This document shows positions 51,841 through 60,943 of a DNA stretch of 64,000 bases, in pieces (position 1 is the stretch's first letter; each line of letters begins with the position of its first letter). The stretch comes from Desulfobaccales bacterium. GTDB lineage: Bacteria > Desulfobacterota > Desulfobaccia > Desulfobaccales > 0-14-0-80-60-11. A program made the translations under genes and the position numbers. The stretch lies in contig JBAZPO010000010.1 in assembly GCA_041648175.1 (NCBI GenBank), positions 67,001 through 131,000 on the forward strand, in the 5' to 3' direction. The notes beneath the pieces were generated by a model. It did not search any database, was not told the origin of the DNA, and was given only the letters and a program-made list of their open reading frames with translations.

Positions 51841-53051
51841 GGGGCGGCCTTCCGGGGGGCAGGGTTCTTAGGAGCTCTGGTATCTTTGGGGTCGGGCTGA
51901 GCAGGGCTTTTTTCCGGGGTTACCGGCCGGCCCGGTATGGCCCTTAGCAGACCGGCCACAACCACCCATTCCTGGCCTTGCAAACCTTCCAAGACTACCC
52001 GGTCTGAATCTACCTGGTTGCCGAGTTTAACCCCGCGACGTTCCACGATATTCTTATCGTTCACCACCCGGACAAAGGGACCGATCTGGTCAAAGCTCAG
52101 GGCCGCTTCCGGCACCAACAAGGCTTTCTCTACCTCACCGATGGGGACTCGCACCCGGGCGAATAAGCCCGGCAAGATTCTAGTCTTCGGATTGGGGAAG
52201 ATTCCCCGCAGCATCAGGCTGCCGGTGGTGGGATTAAGAGAGATAGCAGCAAAATCCAGGTAGCCTTTATGCGGAAAGCCTTCGTCATCGGCCAGACCCA
52301 CATAGACGGGGTGTTTGGCCTTCTCGACCTCAGCTTGCGGTTCCGGGTCTTTCCCGCGCACACGGAGCAAGTCCTGCTCATTAATGGGGAAATAAACATA
52401 GATGGGGTCAATCTGGTTGATCTCGGCCAGAACGGTTTTTACTCCGGCGCCCACTAATTCGCCCGGGTCCTTGAGGTGGCGGCCCATACGTCCGGTAAAG
52501 GGGGCGGTGACCTTGGTATAGCTCAGATTGAGCTTGGCCAGCACGACCTGGGCCTCGGCGGCCATGACCGCGGCCCGACGCGAGTCTCGTTCGTAGTGCC
52601 AGCGGTCCACGTCCGTTTGGGCCGCGGCTTGCTCCTGACGCAGCTTGGCGTACCGGACATATTCGGTTTGGGCATGCAACAATTGGGCTTTTTCGGACAG
52701 AACCGAGGCCTGGGCCTTTTGGAGTTGGGCCTTATATTGTTCCTGTTGGATGAGGAACAACAGTTTACCTTTTTTTACCGTCTCGCCGTCCTGGAACAAG
52801 AGCTTTTCCAAGAAGCCTTCCACCCGGGCCACCAGTTGCACGGTGTTCAAGGCCACGGCGTTCCCCGTGAACTCCAGGTAATCGGTCACGGGCTTTGAAA
52901 AGGGCTGACTTACCGTTACTTTGGGCGGCGGCGGCGGCGCATAGGTATTCCTTTCACCACAGGCCAAGGCCATGATCAGGAGCGCCACCGCGAGCGCCAT
53001 TTTGGGGGCGAGGCCGCGATACCGGATTGGGCTTCTCTTTCCTTCAACCAT
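51837..53051 (-). CDS. RND efflux membrane fusion lipoprotein (AcrA-like)
   Basis: A periplasmic adaptor joining the inner and outer membrane parts. From ATG 53051 (MVEGKRSPIRYRG) there is a lipoprotein signal ending LLIMALACG, then VTVSQPFSKPVTDYLEFTG, a barrel-sandwich domain with a long alpha-hairpin (YKAQLQKAQASVLSEKAQLLHAQ), and LNLSYTKVTAPFTGRMG. The frame is open 43 codons upstream, but AGGAA stands before 53051 and the lipobox fits this start. The C-terminus is Pro/Lys-rich. Confidence 0.92.
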   Translation of the reverse strand: MVEGKRSPIRYRGLAPKMALAVALLIMALACGERNTYAPPPPPKVTVSQPFSKPVTDYLEFTGNAVALNTVQLVARVEGFLEKLLFQDGETVKKGKLLFLIQQEQYKAQLQKAQASVLSEKAQLLHAQTEYVRYAKLRQEQAAAQTDVDRWHYERDSRRAAVMAAEAQVVLAKLNLSYTKVTAPFTGRMGRHLKDPGELVGAGVKTVLAEINQIDPIYVYFPINEQDLLRVRGKDPEPQAEVEKAKHPVYVGLADDEGFPHKGYLDFAAISLNPTTGSLMLRGIFPNPKTRILPGLFARVRVPIGEVEKALLVPEAALSFDQIGPFVRVVNDKNIVERRGVKLGNQVDSDRVVLEGLQGQEWVVVAGLLRAIPGRPVTPEKSPAQPDPKDTRAPKNPAPRKAAP

Positions 53052-53173
53052 TGTCTCAAGTTCCTTCTGGCAGTTCCTTAAGTAAACCGTTACCGCCGCA
53101 CCGCCGGTTGAGCAATCACTGGGGCTGGTCGCTGGCGATTTCTCATCCTGGTAAAAATTCCTTCTGCCAGCTG

Positions 53174-54769
53174 CTACCATTCTGGCAGCCGGATATCGTA
53201 TTTGGGTTGGTCCGGGGGTGGAGGCAAGGGGACCGGCTTAAGCAGGTTGCCCCAATTGGTGCGTTGCGCCATGACCTTTTTAACGGATTCCGGCACGAAA
53301 TCATGACCGGTTCGAATCTGCCAGCCACCGCCCATGGCCCGGTATAAAGACACCAGATTGCCGGCGATGTCTCCCAGGGTTGTGGCGAGACTGTCCTGTT
53401 CGCTCAAGAGATTTTGCTCGGCAACCAAGACGGTGGTGAAATCCGCGATACCTTCGGAATATTGCAGGGTGGCCAGTTCGACGGTTTTCTGCGCCGCGGC
53501 GACGGCTTTGACCAGCTTTTGGGCCCGTTCCTGGGCCTTTAAGAAAGCGATCAGGGCGTCCTCCACCTCTCTCTGGGCCTGAAGCACCGTGTTCTGATAG
53601 AAAATGACCAATTCCTGGAACCGGGCGTCCTGGAATCGGACCTGGTTGGTGATCTGGCCATAATTCAGGAGATTCCATTGAAAGGACGGTCCGATGGTGC
53701 CGAGGCGGCTCTTCCACTGGAACATATCACCCAGAACAAAAGGAGCCACATCGCTGGCCTGGAGCCCAAACGAACCACTTATGGAGAAGGCCGGGTAGAG
53801 GTTGGCTTTGTTGACGCCGATTTGGGCGCATTGGGCCGCGGCCCGCATTTCGGCGCTCTGGATATCCGGCCGGCGCCGCATCAGGTCCGCCGGGATGCCT
53901 ACCGCCACCTGAGGCGGCGGCGACGGGATAGCCGATTTAGACCCCAGCAGATGCCCAATATCACTGGGAGGCAGGCCCATGAGAAAGCAAAGGGCGTTTT
54001 TGGTCTGACGTTCCCGGCTTTCCAGGGTGGGGATGGTCGCCTCTGTGCTATTCAACACCGTCAGGGCCTGCTCCACGTCCCGCATGGAGGTGGTGCCGCC
54101 TTTCCAGCGCGCCGTGGCAATTTCCAAGCTTTTCTTTTGGACTAAGACGTTTTGGCGGGCTATGCTCAAGCGCTTTTCCAGGGTCCGGAGGAGGACATAG
54201 GATGTGGCTACGTCGCCGGTGAGGCTGACCAGGGCGTTATCATAATCGGCCACCGTGGCCATCAGACTGGCATCAGCGGACTCCACGGCCCGGCGAAACT
54301 TGCCCCAGAAGTCGATTTCCCAACTGGCGGTGAGCCCGGTCTGGGAGAGCCAAAAATTATCGGGGGCACCCGAGCCGGAGGTTGGACTGGTTTGACTGAG
54401 GCGATTTTTGGTCACTTCGCCGACGGCTTTTTGGGACTGGGGATAAAGCTCACCAATCGCGACGCCCAGTTGAGCCTTCGCTCCCAGGACGCGCACCCCG
54501 GCGATGCGCAAGGACAGGTTTTGCTGGTATGCGTCCTGGATTAGCTTATCTAGAACGGGGTCGTTGAAGGATTGCCACCAGTCCCGGTACTCCTCTGTCT
54601 TTGTGTTGATCTGCTTATAGCTGCCCGTCTCCAGCCAATTTGACATCACAGTGCTGTCAGGTTTGGAAAAATCCGGCCCCACCTTAACGCACCCGGAAGC
54701 CCATAAAGCCATGATCCCCATGGCTATCACGAAAAGACTTATCCGTCTGAAGCGGATCTCATTGCCCAT
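53174..54769 (-). CDS. RND efflux outer-membrane lipoprotein (NodT/OprM-like)
   Basis: A TolC-like trimeric channel component of about 531 residues. The signal ends LWASGC (Cys about residue 27), followed by VKVGPDFSKPDS, the NodT-family start. Two tandem outer-membrane efflux domains follow, with VATSYVLLRTLEKRLSIARQN, VGIPADLMRRRPDIQSAEMRAAA and LVAEQNLLSEQDSLATTLGDIAGNLVSLYRAMGGGW-type helices. Start at Met5 (54769) is preferred by signal length. First gene of the leftward pump operon; the order is channel, adaptor, pump. Confidence 0.92.
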   Translation of the reverse strand: MGNEIRFRRISLFVIAMGIMALWASGCVKVGPDFSKPDSTVMSNWLETGSYKQINTKTEEYRDWWQSFNDPVLDKLIQDAYQQNLSLRIAGVRVLGAKAQLGVAIGELYPQSQKAVGEVTKNRLSQTSPTSGSGAPDNFWLSQTGLTASWEIDFWGKFRRAVESADASLMATVADYDNALVSLTGDVATSYVLLRTLEKRLSIARQNVLVQKKSLEIATARWKGGTTSMRDVEQALTVLNSTEATIPTLESRERQTKNALCFLMGLPPSDIGHLLGSKSAIPSPPPQVAVGIPADLMRRRPDIQSAEMRAAAQCAQIGVNKANLYPAFSISGSFGLQASDVAPFVLGDMFQWKSRLGTIGPSFQWNLLNYGQITNQVRFQDARFQELVIFYQNTVLQAQREVEDALIAFLKAQERAQKLVKAVAAAQKTVELATLQYSEGIADFTTVLVAEQNLLSEQDSLATTLGDIAGNLVSLYRAMGGGWQIRTGHDFVPESVKKVMAQRTNWGNLLKPVPLPPPPDQPKYDIRLPEW

Positions 54770-54781
54770 AGGTCCGGTCAC

Positions 54782-55289
54782 TTGGCCTCGTTCCTCAAAC
54801 CCGGGTCGAGCCGCGGGGGAGATAGGTCGAAACTGGAGATTTATTATAGCCTATCGAAAGATGCAGCGATTTTCTTAAATATCAAAACCATAAAAGCATA
54901 AAAACTCGCAAGTTCAATAAGTTAAATTATGAGCTTCTCAGAGCTGCATGAGATGATGGACACAACTTGAGCCTCTCCCGTTACCGGGACTCATTCTATT
55001 CCACATTGACATAAAATTCCAAAGATAATTCTTTTTAATCAGGCTCTCGTGAATGACAGACCAGCGGTTGGCGAGAGAGGACCCGGAAAAAATCTAAATC
55101 TCGGGTGCTTGTTTTGTTTCCCGGCCGTGATTACGTAAAGATAAACGACCGGGACCCTTCGTTGCGGCAGGGCCAGGGTGGCTTTAAATGGCCCCGTCCC
55201 TTTCACCCGGAGATCATGCCAGGCGAGGCGCCAGACTGCGTCGGTATCCCGGTTCGGGAGCGGAAAATCTTTAATCAGCAGGAGGATGC
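54782..55289. other. Divergent promoter region, no gene seen
   Basis: 508 bases separate the leftward efflux operon from the rightward oxidoreductase. AT-rich sequence near 54840-54950 could serve the pump operon. I see no regulator gene, clear operator or RNA structure. Confidence 0.5.
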
Positions 55290-56492
55290 ATGACCACCTA
55301 TCTGATCATCGGTAATGGTGTGGCCGGTAATGCCGCCGCGGAAAATATACGGAAATTTGATCCGGAAGGCAAAATCGCTATTTTCTCCAAGGAGGACCGG
55401 CCCTTTTATTATTTGCCCGCTCTGCCGGAATATGTGGCCGGGGACAAGCAAGCGGACAAGATCATCATCCATCCCCAGGCCTGGTATGACCAGCACCGGA
55501 TTGAGCTGCATCTTGCCACCACGGTTACCAAGATCGATGCGGCCCAGAAATTTGTGGAGACCGATAAGGGAGAGCGATTTACTTTCGACAAGCTGCTCCT
55601 GGCTACCGGTGGCAAGTCTTTTGTTCCGCCCATGAAGGGGGCCGACTCTCCGAAGGTCTTTACCCTGAAAACCCTGGCCGACGCCGACCGTATCAAAGAA
55701 GAGGCGGCCAAGGCCAAAACCGCGGTGCTCATCGGCGGTGGTCTTTTGGGGCTTGAGGCCGGCAACGGCCTGCGCAAGATGAATCTTTCGGTTATTGTGG
55801 TGGAGTTTTTCCCCCGGCTCCTGCCCAGGCAGATGGATGTGGCCGGTGCGGGCATCCTCCAGAGCCAGATGGAGGACATGGGATTTAGCTTTCATCTCGG
55901 AGCGATTACCGAAGAGATCGTCGCCACGCCGGTTGGTCTGCAGGTCTGCTTGAAAGGCGGTGATAAAATCATGGGCGACCTGGTGCTCATTTCCGCCGGA
56001 GTGCGACCGGACCTCAGCCTGGCACAAGCCCTGGGATTGGATATGGATAAGGGGGTCAAGGTGGATGACACCATGAAAACCTCCCGGGACGATGTGTACG
56101 CCGCGGGGGACCTCATCGAGCACCGGGGCCGCGTTTACGGCATCTGGCCCGCGGCCCTGGAGCAGGGTAAGGTGGCCGGCGCGGCTATGGCGGGTCACGA
56201 AGCCAAATATGAGGGCACTTTGCCGTCCAATGTCCTGAAGGTGGTGGGGATCGATTTGGTGGCCGCCGGCGACATCGATGCCGACGGCAAGCTGGAAGCC
56301 ATCGTCCACAAGGATAAGGTTAAAAAGACGTATCGTAAGTTAGTGATTCAGGATAATTGCCTGGTGGGAGCCATTCTTTTGGGTGATATTCGGGGCAGCG
56401 GCGAAATCGAGGTCGCCATCAAAAAGAGAAAGGATATCAGCGCCCTGAAAAGTGACCTGGCTAAGCCGGATTTCGACTTTAAACTGCTTTAG
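55290..56492 (+). CDS. NAD(P)/FAD-dependent oxidoreductase (rubredoxin/nitrite reductase-like)
   Basis: A 400-residue pyridine nucleotide-disulfide-type flavoprotein. YLIIGNGVAGNAAAENIRK binds FAD, KLLLATGGKSFVPP is the domain hinge, TAVLIGGGLLGLEAGNGLRK binds NAD(P) and SRDDVYAAGDLIEH is the second FAD motif. There is no redox Cys pair, which places it with ferredoxin/rubredoxin/NADH oxidase-like enzymes rather than TrxB. RBS AGCAGGAGG precedes the ATG. The partner is unknown; the DUF5661-like gene follows by 62 bases. Confidence 0.88.
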   Translation: MTTYLIIGNGVAGNAAAENIRKFDPEGKIAIFSKEDRPFYYLPALPEYVAGDKQADKIIIHPQAWYDQHRIELHLATTVTKIDAAQKFVETDKGERFTFDKLLLATGGKSFVPPMKGADSPKVFTLKTLADADRIKEEAAKAKTAVLIGGGLLGLEAGNGLRKMNLSVIVVEFFPRLLPRQMDVAGAGILQSQMEDMGFSFHLGAITEEIVATPVGLQVCLKGGDKIMGDLVLISAGVRPDLSLAQALGLDMDKGVKVDDTMKTSRDDVYAAGDLIEHRGRVYGIWPAALEQGKVAGAAMAGHEAKYEGTLPSNVLKVVGIDLVAAGDIDADGKLEAIVHKDKVKKTYRKLVIQDNCLVGAILLGDIRGSGEIEVAIKKRKDISALKSDLAKPDFDFKLL

Positions 56493-56554
56493 GGTAGGTG
56501 GGAAAATGGCCGGTAGAGGCCACCGATTAACGATATGAAGAAAAGGAGCCTGTT

Positions 56555-56992
56555 ATGGAACTGCCCGTATATGTCACCGTTGAGGAAGTGCAGCGAGTCT
56601 GCAAGGCGCTCAACCTTAGGGATTGGACCAAAGTGACGGATGGCAAAGTGCTGCCTGAAGAGGCCGGGGTAATTCTCAGGGCGGTTAATACCGGCGGCAT
56701 GAGCATCCCCCTGGAAGACTTCATCATCGGCCTGGAAGTGGAACTGGAACACGGCACGCGATTTAAGGACGCCAATGTCACCAACAATCATCCTCTGTTG
56801 ACGGGGAAGATTGTCCTGGCGCACCTCAAGGAGACCATGGACTATTACCAGCGCCTGGACGTGGCCGAATTGGAGGGGGACCTTCTGAAAGCCATGGCGG
56901 TCAAGGACCTGAACAAGGCCGCGGACAAGTACCGGAAACTGCTCAAGGCCAAATTGGCCCTGGCCCAGGCCGAAGCCCGGGAAATGCCGTAA
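56555..56992 (+). CDS. DUF5661-like small protein
   Basis: A 145-residue soluble protein, helix-rich. It has LEDFIIGLEVELEHGTRF, VTNNHPLLTGKIVLAHLKETMDYYQRLDVAE and a basic coiled C-terminus, the pattern of proteins labelled DUF5661. Function unknown. AAAAGGAG precedes the ATG; it is likely co-transcribed with the flavoprotein upstream. Confidence 0.65.
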   Translation: MELPVYVTVEEVQRVCKALNLRDWTKVTDGKVLPEEAGVILRAVNTGGMSIPLEDFIIGLEVELEHGTRFKDANVTNNHPLLTGKIVLAHLKETMDYYQRLDVAELEGDLLKAMAVKDLNKAADKYRKLLKAKLALAQAEAREMP

Positions 56993-57054
56993 AGGAATTG
57001 AGGGAGGGAGCCAGGGGCTTTTCGTATGTGCCCCTGCCCCCTCGCCTCAATAAA

Positions 57055-57909
57055 TCAGCCAGCTTTTCCCCGGGGCACCGGGCAGCCCGGGCCGGAGCGA
57101 AAGTGTAGCGATTTGGCCACCAGGGCCTCCAGCCTTTGGCGGGCCGCGGGGGAAAGGCCCAGGCCGGCAATATCGGCCTGGAATTCAGCCGGGGTGCCAT
57201 AGCCCGCGATGTAGCCGTTCACCCGGGCCGCGGCAGTGGATGACACCAGCGCCTCACGGGTTGGGTACATGGCGCTGAATTCGGCCAGCAGGTCCGGCAT
57301 CTGCCGCAGGAAGTATTTCTGATGGTAGTCCTCGGCCAGGGTGAAGGCGCCGGCCGGGAGGATTTCGGTGTAGACCGTGCTCTTCAACCGGACCGCCACC
57401 TGCTGCCGTGTTTTCAGGGCCAACGCCTTTTGCCGGTCATTGTGATAAAAGATGGCCGCTTTGTATTGGGAACTCCAAGCGGCCTGGCCGGGCTGGTGGC
57501 TGCGCCAGAAGATATCCAGCAATTTCTCGTAGGAAATGATGGCCGGATCGTAGTCGATCTCGACGGTCTCGGTGTGGTCGCCGAGGTTGTGATAAGTGGG
57601 GTTTGGCTTGGCGCCGCCCGTGTATCCTACCCGGGTGCGAATCACGCCGTGGATGGCCCCGAACTGGGCATCCGGACCCCAGAATCAGCCATGAGCGAAG
57701 GTGGCAGTTGCCGTTCTGGCGGGAACTGCGGCATCAACGGGCGGAATTTTGGTAGCCGGAGATAACGTCGCCGGTTGCATAGATAATATGGTCCTTTCTT
57801 GATTGCCTTGATTAGGCAAGCCTGCCAGGCTCACGCCGGGACAACAAAACGCAGCTAACGCCAAGCCGATCGGTAAAAGCCGGGCGAGAGTCAGCCAATT
57901 AAGCCTCAT
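57055..57909 (-). CDS. msrA: Exported peptide methionine sulfoxide reductase MsrA, probable selenoprotein
   Basis: Reduces S-methionine sulfoxide in proteins. From ATG 57909 a signal peptide (LARLLPIGLALAAFCCPGVSLAG) leads to ATFAHG-TGA-FWGPDAQFGAIHGVIRTRVGYTGG. In MsrA this segment is GCFWG with the catalytic Cys; the TGA at 57687-57685 replaces exactly that codon and the same frame continues 209 codons to the normal end. Other landmarks are NPTYHNLGDHTETVEIDYDP, and a C-terminal GPGCPV that may hold a resolving Cys. A hairpin at 57673-57651 fits a bacterial SECIS. Translated with selenocysteine at codon 75 the protein has 284 residues. If Sec is not inserted, the upstream part would be a dead 74-residue fragment. 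Ribosome binding site GGAAG. The periplasm is the likely site. Confidence 0.82.
57651..57673 (-). promoter_or_regulatory. SECIS-like hairpin behind the msrA UGA codon
   Basis: On the minus strand GGAT-GCCC-AGTTCG-GGGC-C-ATCC: two stems of 4 bp with one bulged C and a 6-base G-containing loop. The stem starts 12 bases and the loop about 20 bases after UGA, within the range known for bacterial SECIS elements inside coding sequence. Confidence 0.55.
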
Positions 57910-58055
57910 GGATAACTTCCTTTTCTCCTGGAACCTCTAGCTAAGGCACCCGGTCTCGAGAGCATTGAAGGTGCGGCACCTTACTTATTGGGTGTTCTAA
58001 ACAAAATTATAGCCATGCTTTGAGTGCAAAGCAAGGTCTAGTAAGGAAAAGGTTG

Positions 58056-58077
58056 AGGGCGGGGATACCCCGCCCCT
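58056..58077. repeat. GC-rich palindrome
   Basis: AGGGCGGGG and CCCCGCCCT form a 9-bp stem around ATA (with one extra C). It is related to the GGGGCGGG...CCCGCCCC palindromes flanking aroE. Confidence 0.5.
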
Positions 58078-58188
58078 GAAGATGGCGCCCAAGCAGAGCT
58101 TGGGCGGAAAATGACCTTCCTAAGTACAATCGGGGAACGAGGGCGTAAAGGCGTGCTGGCGTGCGTGGGGCAGTTGCGGAGAGAAAAA

Positions 58189-58536
58189 TCAGAAAGTCAA
58201 GATGGTGAAACCGGCCTCCAGATAGCGTCCCAGACTGGGGTGGCCGCTCGTGTCGTCCAGGAGGCGCAACCCTTGGGCCTGGACCTCGGCCAAGGACCCG
58301 GTCTTGGTAGCGCAGGCCCGGCAGACCCCTTCGATCAACCCGGCTTCCTTGGTTTTCATCTACAGGGGATAAAAAGGGTTCTCAGGGCGATTCAGGTCTT
58401 TAAGCAGTTTGGTGGCCTGGCCTTCGATGATGATTTTGGCTTCGCCGGCCTGATCCCTTAAATCGAGGGCGTTCAACAAGACGTGGGCGAAGCATATGAT
58501 TTCACCTTGAAAGGCGACCAAGGCGATTTTAAGCAT
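58189..58536 (-). pseudogene. DsrE-family protein interrupted by UAG
   Basis: The frame starts MLKIALVAFQGEIICFAHVLLNALDLRDQ and reads 58 codons to TAG at 58362-58360. It then continues in frame with MKTKEAGLIEGVCRACATKTGSL and GHPSLGRYLEAGFTILTF to TGA. Both halves belong to one DsrE-like protein (small sulfur-relay fold, here with CRAC near the usual active Cys). The stop falls where relatives often have an aromatic residue, so a single change would explain it. It follows the DUF5320-like gene by 49 bases. Confidence 0.7.
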
Positions 58537-58585
58537 GCGCGCTTCCCGCGATTATCTCCCGGAGGGGGTCAAGTTCGCCCCAGGA

Positions 58586-58855
58586 TTAGCCATCCAGGGC
58601 CCGATCCGCGTCCTGCTCCAGGACGGCGATGCGCTTTGTGACCATGGCCAACTCCCGGGCCAACAATTGGGCCCGGCAGCGCAAATCAGTCAGCTCTTCT
58701 TCCTCGGTGGCATACGACCTGGCAGCCGGGATGTCCCACCACATAGCCGGACCATAACCGGGGAATTCGTAATCGTTCTCTCGACGGTAGTCGCCCCATT
58801 CTCTACCACTGCGGGGACCTTGCTGCCACGGTCCCCAACTCTTGAAACCCGGCAT
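58586..58855 (-). CDS. DUF5320-like small protein
   Basis: An 89-residue protein with a Gly/Trp/Pro-rich N-terminal half (MPGFKSWGPWQQGPRSGREWG) and a C-terminal coiled coil (LRCRAQLLARELAMVTKRIAVLEQ). This is the pattern of DUF5320 proteins common in anaerobes, often found near NifB/NifX- or Mrp-type genes; function unknown. AGAGGA stands before the ATG. Confidence 0.65.
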   Translation of the reverse strand: MPGFKSWGPWQQGPRSGREWGDYRRENDYEFPGYGPAMWWDIPAARSYATEEEELTDLRCRAQLLARELAMVTKRIAVLEQDADRALDG

Positions 58856-59153
58856 ACTTTATCCTCTCGGAGTATGGAGTAATTGACGACTCTAGGGCAG
58901 GAATATATTCCGCCCCCAATAATCCTTGATACTCCCATATCGTTTTTATCTTTATTTGTCAACTGTATCTGGAGTTTTTCCAGGCACCCAAGCTGCCCGC
59001 ATATTTATCTAGAGATGCTTCGGGGTCAAAGGGTTAATTATCGCTACCTATCAAGCATTTTTAAGGATTTTCCCCGGATGGACTTGTCAGGCGACCGTTA
59101 TATAGGATATAAAGCAAGCAAGATAGAAGACAAGTTGGAATTGGAATAAAAAT

Positions 59154-59714
59154 ATGAAACCCAGTTTTATAATGAGCAAATTCAAGTCGAGAGTGCTGGC
59201 CCTGGTGGTTGCGGCCACCCTTTTGTCTGGGTGCCAGGCCAAGCCGCCCCCGTTGAGTCCTGCGGCCGCCAGCTTCAAGCAAGAAATAACCACTTGCCTC
59301 ACCAATCTCTCCGCCGGTTTGATGGAACCGGTGGCCAAGAAAGACATGGCGGCAATTAACGCCGCGTTGGAGAAAGCTGAATCCCCGGCCGTCAAGTTGT
59401 GCCGGTTGTGTCCGTTTCAAGTCGGGGTCTTGAGCCCGTTAGGCGAGGTCTTGGCGACATACCCTCCCAGGTCGGGTAATGGCACGAAAAATTACTCTAA
59501 CTATGATCTGATTACCAAGGCCATCCATAGCAAGAAGATCCAGCAGCAGAAGTTCTTTCTGCAGAACGGCTCTGAACTCTATATTATTTGCGCCCCTCTC
59601 GTCCGAGAAAATAAGGTGATTGGTCTAATCGCCATTGCGATCAACTCCAAAGAGGCGGAAAAGAGGTGGGGCTTTCAGGCAAACGAGTTCCTGGGCTTGG
59701 ATTTTAATTCTTAG
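59154..59714 (+). CDS. Lipoprotein with Cache-like sensor domain
   Basis: A 186-residue protein with lipoprotein signal (VVAATLLSGC, Cys about residue 27) and a periplasmic domain. The pattern FQVGVLSPLGEVLATYPP, ...NYDLITKAIHSKK, YIICAPLVRENKVIGLIAIAI resembles a single Cache/dCache lobe that binds small ligands. No signalling domain is attached, so it may pass a signal to a membrane partner or scavenge a ligand. It lies 78 bases before the Mla-type operon in the same direction but its link to it is unproven. Confidence 0.65.
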   Translation: MKPSFIMSKFKSRVLALVVAATLLSGCQAKPPPLSPAAASFKQEITTCLTNLSAGLMEPVAKKDMAAINAALEKAESPAVKLCRLCPFQVGVLSPLGEVLATYPPRSGNGTKNYSNYDLITKAIHSKKIQQQKFFLQNGSELYIICAPLVRENKVIGLIAIAINSKEAEKRWGFQANEFLGLDFNS

Positions 59715-59791
59715 GTCATAAACCGGATTGTTAAAGGATCCCCAATTGGCCACCTTCCCCCTGATCCAGGTTACCGTCTGCTTTTCAAACG

Positions 59792-60943
59792 ATGGAACAC
59801 TCTAGCGTGCCGGGGCGAGGCCATACTGTCGAGGTGCGCGGCGAGAGGGGGCAACGCCTTACCCTCGCCATCTCCGGCCGGCTCGCCCTGGATAACCTTT
59901 ACTCCTTCAACGCTGAAGTCGAGACCCTCTTCCAGAAAATGATTCCGGCCGCACTGACGGTTGACCTGGCCGGCCTGGACTTTCTGGATAGCGCCGGGGC
60001 ACTGGCTTTGATTGAACTGGAGAACCAGGCCCGGACCCGCTCCATAACCTATGAACTCGTGAACCCCAGTGACAAGGCCCGGGGGATCATGGGCCTTATC
60101 GACCCCAAAGCCCTCACCACCCCGCCACTGATCACCGACCGCAAGACCGGCAATTTCCTGGAACGGGTGGGTGATGAAACCCTGGCGGTTCTCTACGACT
60201 TCAAGCGGGTGTTGATCTTTTTGGGGGAACTTCTGGGAGCGCTGACTTACGCCCTGTTCCACCCCAGGTCGGTGCGTTGGGACGACGTGCTTTCTTACAT
60301 GAAGCGGGCCGGAGTGGACGGGCTGCCCATTGTCGGTCTCATCAGCCTGCTTTTGGGCCTTATCTTGGCGTTCATGTCGTCGCTCCAACTCAAGCAGTTC
60401 GGGGCCAATATTTATGTGGCCTCATTGCTGGCGATTGCCATTGTCAAGGAATTGGGCCCCATCATGACCGCCATCCTGGTGGCCGGGCGCTCGGGATCGG
60501 CCTTTGCCGCCGAAATCGGCACCATGATGGTGAACGAGGAAGTGGACGCCCTTACCACCATGGGTTTCACCCCGGTGCGGTTCCTGGCCGTGCCCAAGGT
60601 CCTGGCGGCCATGATCGTGGTGCCCCTGCTCACGCTTTATGCCGACCTCTTTGGCATCCTGGGCGGCTTGATCGTGGGCGTCATGGGGCTCGACCTGACG
60701 GTTTACACCTATTTGAAGGCAACCCAACAGAGCCTCAGTCTCCTGGATATCATTACCAGCCTGATCAAATCCGGGGTCTTTGCCGTGCTGATCGCCGGGA
60801 TCGGCTGCCAGCGCGGCTTTGAAGTCAGAGGTGGGGCCGAGGCTGTAGGCTCCGCCACCACCTCCGCGGTGGTCGCGGCAATTTTTCTGATTATCGTTAC
60901 TGATTCGGCTTTTGCCTTAGTTTTTCAGTACCTGCATATATGA
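59792..60943 (+). CDS. MlaE-type ABC transporter permease with N-terminal STAS domain
   Basis: Inner-membrane permease of an Mla/Ttg2-type phospholipid transporter. Residues about 10-105 form a STAS domain (LTLAISGRLALDN, VDLAGLDFLDSAGALALIE); the rest has five to six membrane segments with ELGPIMTAILVAGRSGSAFAAEIGTMMVNEEVDAL, the MlaE signature. In the E. coli system the STAS protein MlaB is separate; here it is fused. Its stop overlaps the next start by 4 bases. Confidence 0.9.
   Translation: MEHSSVPGRGHTVEVRGERGQRLTLAISGRLALDNLYSFNAEVETLFQKMIPAALTVDLAGLDFLDSAGALALIELENQARTRSITYELVNPSDKARGIMGLIDPKALTTPPLITDRKTGNFLERVGDETLAVLYDFKRVLIFLGELLGALTYALFHPRSVRWDDVLSYMKRAGVDGLPIVGLISLLLGLILAFMSSLQLKQFGANIYVASLLAIAIVKELGPIMTAILVAGRSGSAFAAEIGTMMVNEEVDALTTMGFTPVRFLAVPKVLAAMIVVPLLTLYADLFGILGGLIVGVMGLDLTVYTYLKATQQSLSLLDIITSLIKSGVFAVLIAGIGCQRGFEVRGGAEAVGSATTSAVVAAIFLIIVTDSAFALVFQYLHI

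Noticed and set aside
58360..58362. Pyrrolysine at the UAG of the DsrE-like gene
   Set aside because: No Pyl genes or signals are visible, DsrE proteins are not known Pyl proteins, and one base change from a Tyr codon explains the stop.
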